A DNA stretch of 64,000 nucleotides, from contig DATAXS010000006.1 in assembly GCA_036266715.1 (NCBI GenBank), forward strand, positions 1 through 64,000, given 5' to 3'. Within the stretch, counting starts at the first letter, position 1; each line of letters opens with the position of its first letter. Under the pieces are notes generated by a model. The model did not search any database and had not been told where the DNA came from. It worked only from the letters and a program-made list of their open reading frames with translations. Below, piece after piece: positions 14,903 to 24,059 of the stretch. The position numbers were made by a program, and so were the translations under genes. The stretch comes from DATAXS01 sp036266715 (GTDB lineage Bacteria; Patescibacteriota; Minisyncoccia; UBA6257; 2-01-FULL-56-20).

Positions 14903-15391
14903 CTATTTGTCCTTGTGTTTGTTGTTCAAAAGATGGAAGTGTAGAAACTTGTCTATGCCGAAATATTCGCCCGCGTTCGCAAAAATGAGGATGAGCAAGC
15001 AGAGCATAAGGACGATCTCCCCGTTCGCGAATTCAAATGCCGAAAGGGGCGAGTAGCTGAACGTGGGAAGAAAGCTTGCAAGCGTGAGCACGATCCCTGC
15101 AAGCGCCATGAGGCGCATGACGAGCCCCAAGATAAGGCAAATGCCGATCACGAGGAATGCCCACGCAAAGAACGTTTGGAGCGAGCCCGGCGCGCCGGCA
15201 TTCGCGGCCACATTGGCCGTGAGCCACGAGTAGAGGTCGCCGAAGGACCGCGCCTGAAGCTCGTTCCCGAGCCCGTGATCAAACAGTGCCCCCCAACCGA
15301 GGTAGAAAAAGTTAATGCCGAGCGCGAGCCTCAGTAAAAAAATAATAAACCGCAGGGTGTGGGGGATCTTTGTGCCGGTGCCGTTCGTCAT
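14903..15391 (-). CDS. DoxX family membrane protein
   Basis: 162 residues with four helices. The first carries LRLALGINFFYLGWGALFD, the DoxX family start, and the third is VIGICLILGLVMRLMAL with the typical Gly-x-x-x-R. DoxX-like proteins are small inner-membrane proteins linked to quinone-dependent oxidation or redox stress; the function here is open. AT-rich -10 boxes (TATAAT on minus at 15418-15413) lie 21 nt upstream, shared with the divergent bPH2 gene. Convergent with the receiver gene, with only 19 nt between. Confidence 0.85.
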   Translation of the reverse strand: MTNGTGTKIPHTLRFIIFLLRLALGINFFYLGWGALFDHGLGNELQARSFGDLYSWLTANVAANAGAPGSLQTFFAWAFLVIGICLILGLVMRLMALAGIVLTLASFLPTFSYSPLSAFEFANGEIVLMLCLLILIFANAGEYFGIDKFLHFHLLNNKHKDK

Positions 15392-15456
15392 GCCGTGTGG
15401 ATGTATAATAGTATTATAGTATATTCGGGTTACGCCCGACGGACATCAATCACCCA

Positions 15457-15981
15457 ATGGAAAACCACAAGAAGCATTCCCTCGGCCGCCGCGCATTTTT
15501 CCTTTTTCTCTCAAAACGTATCAAGTCGGTCATATTCCTGTTCATCGTGACGGCGGCGGTCTGGTGGAGCGAGAGGTGGGTTCCCGCCGGATATCTTCCC
15601 TGGGTCGCGTATGCCACCGAGCTTCTGTTTTTGATAAGCTGCGCATGGTTTGTTTTCATGCTTGTGCAGACCTATTTGGAATACCGTTATTACACCTATA
15701 TGTTTACGGAAGAGGCGTTCATCATGACCTCCGGCTACATGATGCGGACCGAGGTAGCGGCGTTGTATCACCAGATCCAGAACGTGAACATTTACCGCAG
15801 TCCGGCGGACCGGCTTGCGGGCGTGAGCAAGGTGGTGATCTTTATGACCGGGAACGAAAAAGATTCGCCGCATAACAAGATCGTGCTTCCCGCGGTTGGC
15901 AGCAAAAAAGCAAAGCTGGTGCAAAAGGAATTGCTTTCCCGTGCCCGGCGCCACTTTGGGACGGTGAACGAAGCTGCGTGA
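15457..15981 (+). CDS. bPH2-domain (YdbT/YdbS-like) membrane protein
   Basis: 174 residues: two helices (residues about 22-45 and 50-75) then a bacterial PH domain with the typical string VAALYHQIQNVNIYRS and the following DRLAGVSKVVIF. Such proteins are common small membrane proteins of unknown exact role. TATAAT (15404-15409) and TATAGT boxes upstream would give a leader of about 30-45 nt. Divergent from DoxX. Confidence 0.85.
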   Translation: MENHKKHSLGRRAFFLFLSKRIKSVIFLFIVTAAVWWSERWVPAGYLPWVAYATELLFLISCAWFVFMLVQTYLEYRYYTYMFTEEAFIMTSGYMMRTEVAALYHQIQNVNIYRSPADRLAGVSKVVIFMTGNEKDSPHNKIVLPAVGSKKAKLVQKELLSRARRHFGTVNEAA

Positions 15982-16005
15982 CCGCATGGGCGCTGCCGTA
16001 GGTCT

Positions 16006-17136
16006 CTACGAAATATCGGATTCCTTCGTGCGAGCAAGGAACGGGGAAATGGGTTTTACGAACCCCGCCATGGCAAGATCCAGTAGTTTAAGATATTGGT
16101 TTACGGCGGCGAGCGAAGGGGAATCGGGCGCGCTCATCTCCGTGAGCGAGCGCGTGACGCCGTCTTTCCCCGTATAAAATACGCGGTCGTGCCAGAATTC
16201 GCGCCCTTTGAGCGCGGGATAGCGGTCCACGATCTCGCTTATCTGGCCGGCATAGCGCACGAAGAGCGATTTGCGGCTTTGTGGCATGAGGAGAATATCA
16301 CTCTTCTTTTCGTCGCGGATCTCATGGACAAACTCCTGGAAGGTCCGGGCATTCGTGAGGTTGATCATGCCGCTCGGTTCTAAGCCGTGCCGGTCGCCGC
16401 CCGAAATGAGCGGGAGGCCGATGCGCTCCGCAATGACCATCACGCGCCGGTTCGTTTCCCACGATTGGAGCGCGTTCACCTCAAGCGCGTGCATCCATTT
16501 GCCGTAATGCGCAAGGAACTCATCCACCACCGGCACGGGAATCTCGCGGCCGATCCTTCCCTGGTCCGTCAAGGGGTGGTTGAGGACGATGAGCACTTCG
16601 GGGATCTTGTGGAGTCGCGCGAGGATGTCCGCCAGCACCTTGCCATCCGGTTTTGCGGTGAATGCACGCATTTCCGCAAGAAGCGAGGCACTTTTTGCGC
16701 GCGGCAGGTTGTGTACGCCTACATGGAAAATAAATTTTTTGTAAGGGACGCTCCACTCAAGTGAGATAGGAACGTTCTTTTTGTGAATGTCTATAAGTTC
16801 CTCGTTCGCCGCGGTCTCGTCGTGGTCGGAAAGGGAAACAAGAGGGCTTAAATTTTCTTTTTCCACCTGTTTTGCCTCAAGGAGATACGCGTCCTCCGGC
16901 GATATGGGCGACGTCCAGTAAGCATAGCGGTAGTCAATGCCCTCGCCCCACTTTTTCTCGTGGCTTGCTTCGGCACGGGCGAGGAGCCGGGCAAAGGGGG
17001 ATACCTTTTCGGCGAAATCGGGGAGAAATCCAAGGTTTTCCTTTGAGTGCCACGTGTGGCCGTGCAGCGACACGCCCGTCAGGAATTTTTCACGCCGTGA
17101 ACTCCTCCTCCACTTGTAATGGAAATTCGTAGCCAT
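16006..17136 (-). CDS. PHP-domain metal-dependent phosphoesterase-like protein
   Basis: 376 residues. ATG 17136 is chosen because TATAAT (17168-17163) sits 26 nt upstream; a TTG at 17163 would overlap that box. PHP motifs in order: SLHGHTWHS (33-41, His pair), SLSDHDE (about 104), the Glu of LEWSVP (about 125), LIVLNHPL (about 185), LEVNALQSW (about 220) and SGGDRHG (about 245). Together these give a trinuclear metal site as in YciV-type nucleases and histidinol phosphatases. It is longer than simple PHP proteins, with a 120-residue C-terminal part I do not recognise. Substrate unknown. Confidence 0.8.
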   Translation of the reverse strand: MATNFHYKWRRSSRREKFLTGVSLHGHTWHSKENLGFLPDFAEKVSPFARLLARAEASHEKKWGEGIDYRYAYWTSPISPEDAYLLEAKQVEKENLSPLVSLSDHDETAANEELIDIHKKNVPISLEWSVPYKKFIFHVGVHNLPRAKSASLLAEMRAFTAKPDGKVLADILARLHKIPEVLIVLNHPLTDQGRIGREIPVPVVDEFLAHYGKWMHALEVNALQSWETNRRVMVIAERIGLPLISGGDRHGLEPSGMINLTNARTFQEFVHEIRDEKKSDILLMPQSRKSLFVRYAGQISEIVDRYPALKGREFWHDRVFYTGKDGVTRSLTEMSAPDSPSLAAVNQYLKLLDLAMAGFVKPISPFLARTKESDIS

Positions 17137-17323
17137 GCGCTTCGGGGAAATGATGTGATTCAATTATATACGAACATTGCGAAAAAGAAAAACCCGACAT
17201 ACGAGAAGGTATGAACCGGCGTCCAAAAGCCCCGCGGGCATACATAACGGGTCATTTTCTTTATACGCGGAAATGGAGAAGCGCGAGGGAAAAAAGTTTC
17301 ATGAACAACATGAAGGATTTTTC

Positions 17324-17351
17324 TTGACACGCGCGGTGGGTGCTCTAAAAT
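17324..17351 (+). promoter_or_regulatory. Promoter of the GH6 gene
   Basis: TTGACA (17324-17329), 16-nt spacer, TAAAAT (17346-17351). Start near 17358; leader about 46 nt. A consensus -35 is rare among the secreted-protein genes here, so the cellulase may be strongly or separately controlled. Confidence 0.75.
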
Positions 17352-17403
17352 ATTCCTAACAGCAAGAAACTTTTTCCGGGTTTCCCCTGTTGCCTAAAAA
17401 TAA

Positions 17404-19458
17404 ATGAAAAAAATAATTGTGTTCGTGTGCTTTGTGTTCGCAGGTTTTTTTGTTCACCAAAATGTCATGAACACGGCGCACGCCGATTCGCCCTTCACTA
17501 TGGCGGTGCAGGGGTCGGCGACTGCGGCCGTTGGCCAGGGGGACGGCCTTTCCGCATCCGTCACGGACAGCGGCAATTCCGTTTCGAATGTGATCGTAGA
17601 CGTGGAAGTGCACGACGCATCCGGCGCCAGGGTGTTCCAGCAGTTCTTCTCCGGCCAGAATTTCGGTTCGGGCCAAACGCAGAATTACAGCGCGGGATGG
17701 ACGCCGACCGCGAACGGCACGTATACCGTGGATGCGGGCGTTTTTAATGCCGATTGGTCGCAGCTTCTTTCCTGGGAACAGGCCGGGCTTACGGTAACGG
17801 TGGGCGGCGCGGCGGCGCCGAGCTTCACCGCGACGGCAAGTGCGAGCCCCGCCGCGCCGACCACAGGCCAGCCCGTCAACGTGTCGTTCAACGTGCAGGA
17901 CGGCAACGCGCCGGCGAACGGCATGATCGTGGATTTTGAGGTCTATGGTCCCTCCGGCGCAAAGGCATACCAGCAGTTCTTTTCCGGCCAAAACTTTTCC
18001 GCGGGTCAAACGAATTCCTACACGGCGTCGTGGACGCCGAGCGCCACGGGGAACTATACCGTGGACGTAGGGGTCTTCACGGCAAATTGGGCAGAGACCG
18101 TTTCCTGGACAAATGTTTTGGGAACGACGGTCGCGCAATCAAATCCGCAGTTTAATGTGGCGGCAAACGTGAACCCCACCGCTCCCACGCCCGGGCAGGC
18201 AGTGTCGCTCGGCGCGAACGTCACGGATGCCGGCGGCCCGGTGTCAAACGTCATCACCGACCTTGAGGTGCATGATGCTTCCGGCAACAAAGTGTTCCAG
18301 CAATTCTTTACCGGCCAGAACTTTTCTGCGGGCGGGACCCAGTCCTACAACGTGAATTGGACGCCATCCTCGGCAAGCACCTACACGTTTGACGTCGGCA
18401 TATTCAATGCCGATTGGTCCCAACTTCTTTCCTGGAATGCGGCGGAAAATATCAATGTGGCAACGGCCGCGACGGAAGATCCACCCGCGCCAACCCCAAC
18501 CCCGACCCCGACCCCGGCACCAACACCGACTCCCACTCCCACGCCGGTGGCCACTCCTGTCGCGAATTCGGTGTTGAGTGCGACGGTAGCGCTTTTGAAC
18601 AGCCCCTTTTACGTTGACCCGGATTCGCAAGCAGCGGTTTCCGCAAGTTCGCTTACCTCAAGCGATCCAACGGACGCGGCATTGATCAATATTATTGCCA
18701 CTGAGCCGACGGGTGTCTGGTTCGGCGGCTGGAACACGGACGTGTACCAGGATGTGAACGCGCTTGTGAGCGCCGCGCAGAATACGGGGAAGACCCCGGT
18801 GCTCGTGGCGTACAACATTCCCAATCGTGACTGCGGCGGGTATTCCGCCGGCGGCGCGCAAACTCCGGCCGCATACCAATCGTGGATACGATCTTTTGCG
18901 AGCGGCATTGGCAACCGGAGCGCGATCGTGATCCTTGAGCCGGACGGGCTCGCCAACATGGATTGCCTTTCGGCAGCGGACCAGGTGACGCGGGAAGGAC
19001 TTTTGAACTACGCGGTGGGCATCTTGAAATCGCTTGGCAATACCAAAGTCTATCTTGATGCGGGCAATCCGAACTGGATATCCGCGGGGGACATGGCTCC
19101 GCGGCTTGAGGCCGCCGGCATCGCGCAGGCGGATGGATTTTCGCTCAACGTCTCCAACTTCTATACGACGTCGGCAAACGTGGCATTCGGCGAATCGCTC
19201 TCGGCGCTCGTAGGCGGCAAGCACTTTGTGGTGGACACAAGCCGCAACGGCAACGGTTCCTTGAACGGCGAGTGGTGCAACCCAGCGGGCATGGCGCTCG
19301 GCAACACGCCGACGTTCAAGACGGGAAATCCGTTAGTAGATGCATATCTTTGGATCAAGCCGCCCGGCGAATCGGATGGGACGTGCAACGGCGGACCTTC
19401 GGCGGGGACATGGTGGTCGCAGTATGCGGTAGGTTTGGCGCAAGCAGCGGGTTACTGA
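17404..19458 (+). CDS. Secreted GH6 beta-1,4-glucanase with three Ig-like repeats
   Basis: 684 residues. Signal peptide (1-27, ending AHADS). Three repeats of about 100 residues (about 30-130, 135-235, 240-345), each with an FQQFF(S/T)GQNF core, a W-T-P strand and (V/I)F-x-A-(D/N)W near the end. A Pro-Thr linker (about 358-382) leads to the GH6 domain: AYNIPNRDCGGYSAGG with the catalytic acid Asp, IVILEPDGLANM, YLDAGNPNWI and DTSRNGNG. GH6 enzymes are inverting endoglucanases or cellobiohydrolases. The gene ends by a 7-bp overlap with the convergent synthase operon. In actinobacterial cellulose loci a GH6 enzyme plays the processing role, which supports the same here. Confidence 0.93.
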   Translation: MKKIIVFVCFVFAGFFVHQNVMNTAHADSPFTMAVQGSATAAVGQGDGLSASVTDSGNSVSNVIVDVEVHDASGARVFQQFFSGQNFGSGQTQNYSAGWTPTANGTYTVDAGVFNADWSQLLSWEQAGLTVTVGGAAAPSFTATASASPAAPTTGQPVNVSFNVQDGNAPANGMIVDFEVYGPSGAKAYQQFFSGQNFSAGQTNSYTASWTPSATGNYTVDVGVFTANWAETVSWTNVLGTTVAQSNPQFNVAANVNPTAPTPGQAVSLGANVTDAGGPVSNVITDLEVHDASGNKVFQQFFTGQNFSAGGTQSYNVNWTPSSASTYTFDVGIFNADWSQLLSWNAAENINVATAATEDPPAPTPTPTPTPAPTPTPTPTPVATPVANSVLSATVALLNSPFYVDPDSQAAVSASSLTSSDPTDAALINIIATEPTGVWFGGWNTDVYQDVNALVSAAQNTGKTPVLVAYNIPNRDCGGYSAGGAQTPAAYQSWIRSFASGIGNRSAIVILEPDGLANMDCLSAADQVTREGLLNYAVGILKSLGNTKVYLDAGNPNWISAGDMAPRLEAAGIAQADGFSLNVSNFYTTSANVAFGESLSALVGGKHFVVDTSRNGNGSLNGEWCNPAGMALGNTPTFKTGNPLVDAYLWIKPPGESDGTCNGGPSAGTWWSQYAVGLAQAAGY

Positions 19459-21050
19459 TAATTTACTACGGATAAAGTGGCAGACGACGTGGACGACGCC
19501 TGTTCCGTGCTCGGTGTGCCCGCCGCGCCCGCACCGCCCGAAACGGCATACGAATTTACGATTGTCTGCATATCCGCGAGCGTGGTGTTGTTGTAGTTCA
19601 GCTGGTAGACGTAGAGCGTGAGGTCCGGGGAAAAGTTCTGTTCGTAGAGGCGCTGGTAATGTGTTTCAAAATACATTTGAAGATCGCTTTCATACCCCTG
19701 GTTGTAGCTCAAGATGAGATAGAGCTTTTGGTAGTTCCCGAATGTCCCCACGTTCGCCGCGAGCGTGCTTGTGGTGAACGCGGGGATGGGACCGGACACG
19801 AGCTGGTCCCAGACGGGGAGCGTGGTCAGCGTGGCGCTCCCGGTGTAGTAGTACTCAAAGGGATAGACGGTGAATGGCGCGGAAACGGCCACGATGTCCC
19901 GGCTTGATGCGTTCGCCGAAACATAGGAGGCCACTTGGGAATAATCTTCTTTGACCGACGCCTGCGGGTTCACCGTTTGTATCTGGAGCATGACGACCAT
20001 AAACCCTGCGAGCGCGAACTTCCCGACCGTGGCTGCGGATTGCGGATAGAACGAGAAGAACCAGGCGACCGCGAGACAGAACGATGGGAAGAAACCGATG
20101 AAATAGCGCGAAAGATAGAACGGCTCAATGACGTGGCTTAATGCCGCTGCGAGGACGATGGGTACGATTGCTGCCGCAGTAAAGTAAACGCCTTCCGGCG
20201 ACACCTTCTGGTTTTTTTGGAGCGCAAAAAAAAGCAGTAGCGTAAGGAGTGGCCATGCGGAAAGAATAGCAGTGTTCAAGGGGTCTGCCTGGAAACCAAA
20301 GAGGAAGTTGGAGAATGTATTAAAGACATCAACCGTGGAAGGCGCCGTGAGCTTTGGCGTGGTGTTTGCGCCGAAGCCGCCCAGCGTGTGGACGTAGTAG
20401 AGCCACGGGACAAAGAGTGCCGCAAGAATGAGCGTGATCATCACAAAATTCCTCAAAGAGTGTTTGGGGAATATTTTGTGGTAGGCGATATAGAAAAGCC
20501 CGTCCACGCCGAGCATAAGAAGGAAGAAGTAATGGGTGTAGATCCCCAAAAGACAGGAAAAGAAATAACCGAACCAATATGCCTTCCGATGCTCCGGCTT
20601 TCCCTTAAAGAGAAGGATAAAAAATATTTGGCTTGCCACGGTGACGAGCGTGAGCAGGCTGTACATCCGGATAATGCTCCCGTACCAGTTGGTAAACGGG
20701 GAAATGGTAAAAAGGATGGTGGCAAAAATGGAGAGCGATTCATTGAACGCTATTTTTCCCAAGTAATACACGAGAGGAATGGTCACAAGGTAAAAAATGA
20801 GCGAGAGCAGGCGCGCGACCGTGACCGAGCTACCGAAGAGCATCAGCCAGTAGTGGAGCATGATGTGGTAGAGCGGCACGTGCACGTCCTGGCCCACCAC
20901 GTAGAATATTCCCGTAAAGGTGTGCTCCGCCTGCCAGAGGGTTTGCGATTCATCCAGCCCGATGCTCTGCGGCATCATATAAAACATTGAGAAGAGGAAG
21001 GCAAAAACGACGAGCCCGATGAGAATGTAGGGTATGTAGACGCGTTTCAT
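19452..21050 (-). CDS. PMT/ArnT-type (GT39-like) membrane glycosyltransferase
   Basis: 532 residues from ATG 21050 (a TTG at 21068 adds six residues). About ten to eleven helices. The first periplasmic loop has the acidic catalytic pair SIGLDESQTLWQ and a following His-rich HVPLYHIMLHYW, the pattern of polyprenyl-phosphate-sugar-dependent transferases. The C-terminal 130 residues are outside the membrane. It follows the BcsA-like gene by about 20 nt and is last in the operon. It may attach sugars to lipid, protein or the nascent polymer; which one cannot be told. Confidence 0.8.
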   Translation of the reverse strand: MKRVYIPYILIGLVVFAFLFSMFYMMPQSIGLDESQTLWQAEHTFTGIFYVVGQDVHVPLYHIMLHYWLMLFGSSVTVARLLSLIFYLVTIPLVYYLGKIAFNESLSIFATILFTISPFTNWYGSIIRMYSLLTLVTVASQIFFILLFKGKPEHRKAYWFGYFFSCLLGIYTHYFFLLMLGVDGLFYIAYHKIFPKHSLRNFVMITLILAALFVPWLYYVHTLGGFGANTTPKLTAPSTVDVFNTFSNFLFGFQADPLNTAILSAWPLLTLLLFFALQKNQKVSPEGVYFTAAAIVPIVLAAALSHVIEPFYLSRYFIGFFPSFCLAVAWFFSFYPQSAATVGKFALAGFMVVMLQIQTVNPQASVKEDYSQVASYVSANASSRDIVAVSAPFTVYPFEYYYTGSATLTTLPVWDQLVSGPIPAFTTSTLAANVGTFGNYQKLYLILSYNQGYESDLQMYFETHYQRLYEQNFSPDLTLYVYQLNYNNTTLADMQTIVNSYAVSGGAGAAGTPSTEQASSTSSATLSVVNYQ

Positions 21051-21071
21051 TGCGCGGCGCAAAGACAATTT

Positions 21072-22604
21072 TTATATTTCGACTTCTTGGTTTTGGGTGG
21101 CTTGGAGCAATGCGGAGACCGTCATCGGTTCCTGTGTTTGCGGCGCGGCGGCGCGCACGTATTTGGCAAAGACGACCGCATTGATGAGGCCCCACGAAAA
21201 GTTCGCGACCCAGGCGGGCGTCACGACGCCATGCGCGTGCACGACGGAATATGCCGCGCCCGCGACGACGAGCGGGATGTACGCCATTTGAGCAACCGTC
21301 AAATAAAGGAAGTTGCCGCGCTGGGCCCGTTTGGGCGTAATGGAGAATCCGGATTTCCTGCGGAAGAAAGAGGCGACCGACGAGGCAATGTGGATTTGGA
21401 ATCCCGCGACCGAGAACGCGAGCGCGCGGTAAGTGAAGGAAGAATTGGAGGAGCGCTGGATGGTGTAGAGCATGAGCAGTATGTAGGGAATGAAGACGGT
21501 CGCGAGCGCCATCGTGGAGGTTTGGATGGGGAACTGTCCGGTAAAGAAGAACATAAGAGGAATAATGGCATCAATGAGCACCACCCACCCTGAAAGGAAG
21601 TAGCTCACCGAGGAGAGATATTGCATGCGCTGTTTGAACGTGATCCCGCGCGTAAAGAGCAGGTTGTGCTGGAAGATGAGGTCCAGGCTGCCGCGCGCCC
21701 AGCGTGCCTGCTGTTTTGTGTAGGCAAGGAAATCTTCCGGTGCCAAGCCGCGGGCAAGCACCTTCGGCACGTAGAGCGACTTCCAGCCGTTCTTATGGAG
21801 GAAAAATCCGGTAATGAAATCCTCGGCGATGCTGCCCTCGTACATGCCGCCGACCTCCATGAGCGCCGTGCGACGCACTACCATGTTCGTGCCGCACATG
21901 GTGACCGCATTCAGGCGGTTTTTCCCTTTGCAGATGGGGCCAAAGAAGAGCGACTGCTGTTCCCACGCGCCACCCGCCACGAAGTTGGTTTCGCTGTTCT
22001 TGTAAAATTGCGGCGTTTGCACAAAGGCGAGTTGGGAATCCGCAAAATAGGGGACGGTCTCGCGGAGAAACTCCGGCTTGGGAATATGGTCCGAATCAAA
22101 GAATGCCACGAACGGGCTCTCGGTGACGGACAGGCCGTTATTGATGTTGCCGGCTTTCGCCCCGCGCGGCTTCCGGCGCGTAATGCAATTCACGCCGAGC
22201 TGGTCCGCAAGGCGCACCACGTCGGCCCAGTTCTCTTTTTTTGCCACATAGCCATCGTTCAAAATAAACACGTAAAAGTTGGGGTAATCCATGGCGAGCG
22301 CGCCGCGCACGGTTGCTTCTATCACGTCAATCGGCTCGCCCGCCACGGTGATAAAGACATCCACGGGCGGCGTGAATTGCGGGTCTTTCGGCACATCGTG
22401 CTCCGTGTCCCAGATGGTCCAGATAAAGGTGATGGCTTGCCAGAGGTGGAAGACCTCGCCGAAAATAAGAAGCCAGAAAAGGACCAACTCTCCTTTTTGG
22501 AAGAAGAACGCGATCATAAAGAAATAAAAGAGCGCAAGCAGGATGTTCACCGCAAGGAGAAGTTTGGGAACCTGAGTATTTTTAAGAAATTGTTCGTCGT
22601 GCAT
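21072..22604 (-). CDS. Cellulose synthase catalytic subunit-like GT2 (BcsA-type, no PilZ)
   Basis: 510 residues from ATG 22604 (TTG 22619 is an alternative). Two N-terminal helices, a cytosolic GT2 domain and four to five C-terminal helices. Processive-synthase motifs are all present: FILNDG (first Asp), FFDSDHIP (DxD), TMCGTNMVVRR, the EGSIAEDF acid (TED position) and QQARWARG (QxxRW). FFGPI (about 225) matches the family FFxGT/FFGP acceptor region. There is no C-terminal PilZ domain, so no direct c-di-GMP control, and no BcsB or BcsC. It most likely extrudes a beta-1,4-glucan; a mannan or mixed glucan is possible. Sits 17 nt after the GH8 stop. Confidence 0.88.
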   Translation of the reverse strand: MHDEQFLKNTQVPKLLLAVNILLALFYFFMIAFFFQKGELVLFWLLIFGEVFHLWQAITFIWTIWDTEHDVPKDPQFTPPVDVFITVAGEPIDVIEATVRGALAMDYPNFYVFILNDGYVAKKENWADVVRLADQLGVNCITRRKPRGAKAGNINNGLSVTESPFVAFFDSDHIPKPEFLRETVPYFADSQLAFVQTPQFYKNSETNFVAGGAWEQQSLFFGPICKGKNRLNAVTMCGTNMVVRRTALMEVGGMYEGSIAEDFITGFFLHKNGWKSLYVPKVLARGLAPEDFLAYTKQQARWARGSLDLIFQHNLLFTRGITFKQRMQYLSSVSYFLSGWVVLIDAIIPLMFFFTGQFPIQTSTMALATVFIPYILLMLYTIQRSSNSSFTYRALAFSVAGFQIHIASSVASFFRRKSGFSITPKRAQRGNFLYLTVAQMAYIPLVVAGAAYSVVHAHGVVTPAWVANFSWGLINAVVFAKYVRAAAPQTQEPMTVSALLQATQNQEVEI

Positions 22605-22621
22605 TGGATGTTGTTGCAAAG

Positions 22622-24019
22622 TTATTGTGAGAAGTTGAGGGCAAAAAGGTTGGGGAGGTCGTTATTGTAGAGCGCCATCCCGAACCATGCGATATTGGAG
22701 TCGTAGTAGCTGAGTGGCAGGCGCCACGTCTGCGTGTCGGGGTCATAAAGCGATTGGAGCTTTTCCGTATAGACCGTGTTGCTGTCTGCGGGATCTGCGA
22801 CCATGAAGTATCCTATTGTGCCGCCATATACGGCAGGATCCTGGTAGAGCGGCGGGACGGGAGTCCCGTCGTGCGCATAGACCGCGTCAAGAATCTGTTG
22901 TTTGTCCCATTGATCGGTAAGAAAGTGGAGTTTTTGGAGCACGGCTTCCGCGCGCGGGTCCTTGTTCCATTCCCAGTCAAGCGCGATGCGGAAGGGAACG
23001 CGGAGCGCATCGTAGCCGAAGTTCGTGTCTTCGCCGGAACTGGCTGCGGGAGCGGAGAGGCTGCCGGTAGTCGTGTCCATGACGACCCAGTCCGGCGGCA
23101 GGTCCGCGCTCGTCGCGCTTGTTGAAGCGTCGAGCGGAAGCGCAATACTGTTATCCAATACTTGGTATGAAGTGTTGATGAGACCGTTCCAGTCATCCGA
23201 AGGATCCACTTGGGCGAAGATGCGGTAGGCGTACGGGGCGAAGTACGAAGGGTCAATGGGCTGCATTTCCTGCGTCTTTTCGGCGCTCGTCAGATTGTTG
23301 GGCGCGAGGTATGGTTCATTGTTTGCAATAAACACCTCGTTCGCCCAGATGCTCTTGACGATGGGGATCGCGGCCTCAAGGTACGCGGGGTTTTGCCAGC
23401 GCGCATAGGCGAAGATGAGCGAGAGGGCAATGTCCGTGTCGGCATCGCTCGCGCTGTTCTCCCCATTTTGTGCAACGATGACCCCGCCCGTTGTGTTACC
23501 GCCGCCGTTTCCCGCGGTAGTGGAAGGCCCCCAGAGCCACGAAAAGAGATTGTCGCTCCGTTGGAGGTTCGTTTGGGTCCACTTCCAGCTGGCATCGAAA
23601 GTCGGTTCGTCATCCATCCAGACCGCGCGGAGCATCGTGTATCCTTCGCCCTCGGAAGTACTGTCGTTGCTTCGCTCGGTGTCGAACGTGCGCCCGCTTG
23701 AGGGGTCGATATAAGATCCTTTGTAGTTTTCCCAGAGCGACGCGAGCATGGTCTTGTTCGAAAACACGGGTTCGGAAAGCGTTTGGGAATTCTTTTGGTA
23801 GTACCAGGTGCCGAGGAGCGTAACGCCGCCAAGCGCAAGGAAGATGACGCCAAATATTTTTGCCAAAAAATGATTCCGCGCGGTACCAAGGATGAGAAGT
23901 AGTATTCCGGCCACGAGTACGGCGGCTGCGATCACGATGAGTGTGACGAACGTGCCGTGCGTGAGCGCGTTTGAAGGGTAGTAGTCGTAGTTAAAACTTG
24001 TGGAAACGGTGGTAGGCAT
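22622..24019 (-). CDS. Membrane-anchored GH8 endoglucanase (BcsZ-like)
   Basis: 465 residues. ATG 24019 is chosen: earlier in-frame codons lie inside the neighbouring gene and give a basic, unlike-family extension. Two N-terminal helices (about 20-45 and 50-70) anchor it, followed by the GH8 (alpha/alpha)6 barrel: TSEGEGYTMLRAVWMDD with the catalytic acid Glu, WKWTQTNL, SDADTDIALSLIFAYARW and FGYDALRVPFRIALDW, whose Asp is at the position usually given as the base. In cellulose operons GH8 trims the nascent chain and raises output. Lies between the PMT-type gene (40 nt) and the BcsA-like gene. Confidence 0.9.
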   Translation of the reverse strand: MPTTVSTSFNYDYYPSNALTHGTFVTLIVIAAAVLVAGILLLILGTARNHFLAKIFGVIFLALGGVTLLGTWYYQKNSQTLSEPVFSNKTMLASLWENYKGSYIDPSSGRTFDTERSNDSTSEGEGYTMLRAVWMDDEPTFDASWKWTQTNLQRSDNLFSWLWGPSTTAGNGGGNTTGGVIVAQNGENSASDADTDIALSLIFAYARWQNPAYLEAAIPIVKSIWANEVFIANNEPYLAPNNLTSAEKTQEMQPIDPSYFAPYAYRIFAQVDPSDDWNGLINTSYQVLDNSIALPLDASTSATSADLPPDWVVMDTTTGSLSAPAASSGEDTNFGYDALRVPFRIALDWEWNKDPRAEAVLQKLHFLTDQWDKQQILDAVYAHDGTPVPPLYQDPAVYGGTIGYFMVADPADSNTVYTEKLQSLYDPDTQTWRLPLSYYDSNIAWFGMALYNNDLPNLFALNFSQ

Positions 24020-24059
24020 GTGTGTGGATTTGATACGCCGTGCGGCGGTGCGCGTTACG

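Noticed and set aside
18481..18550. Tandem CC-CCAACC repeats in the GH6 gene as a DNA repeat array
   Set aside because: They encode an ordinary Pro-Thr linker between secreted domains; the same applies to the linker near 50770-50920.
21621..22670. A 349-codon plus-strand open frame
   Set aside because: Antisense to the BcsA-type synthase, which has every expected motif.
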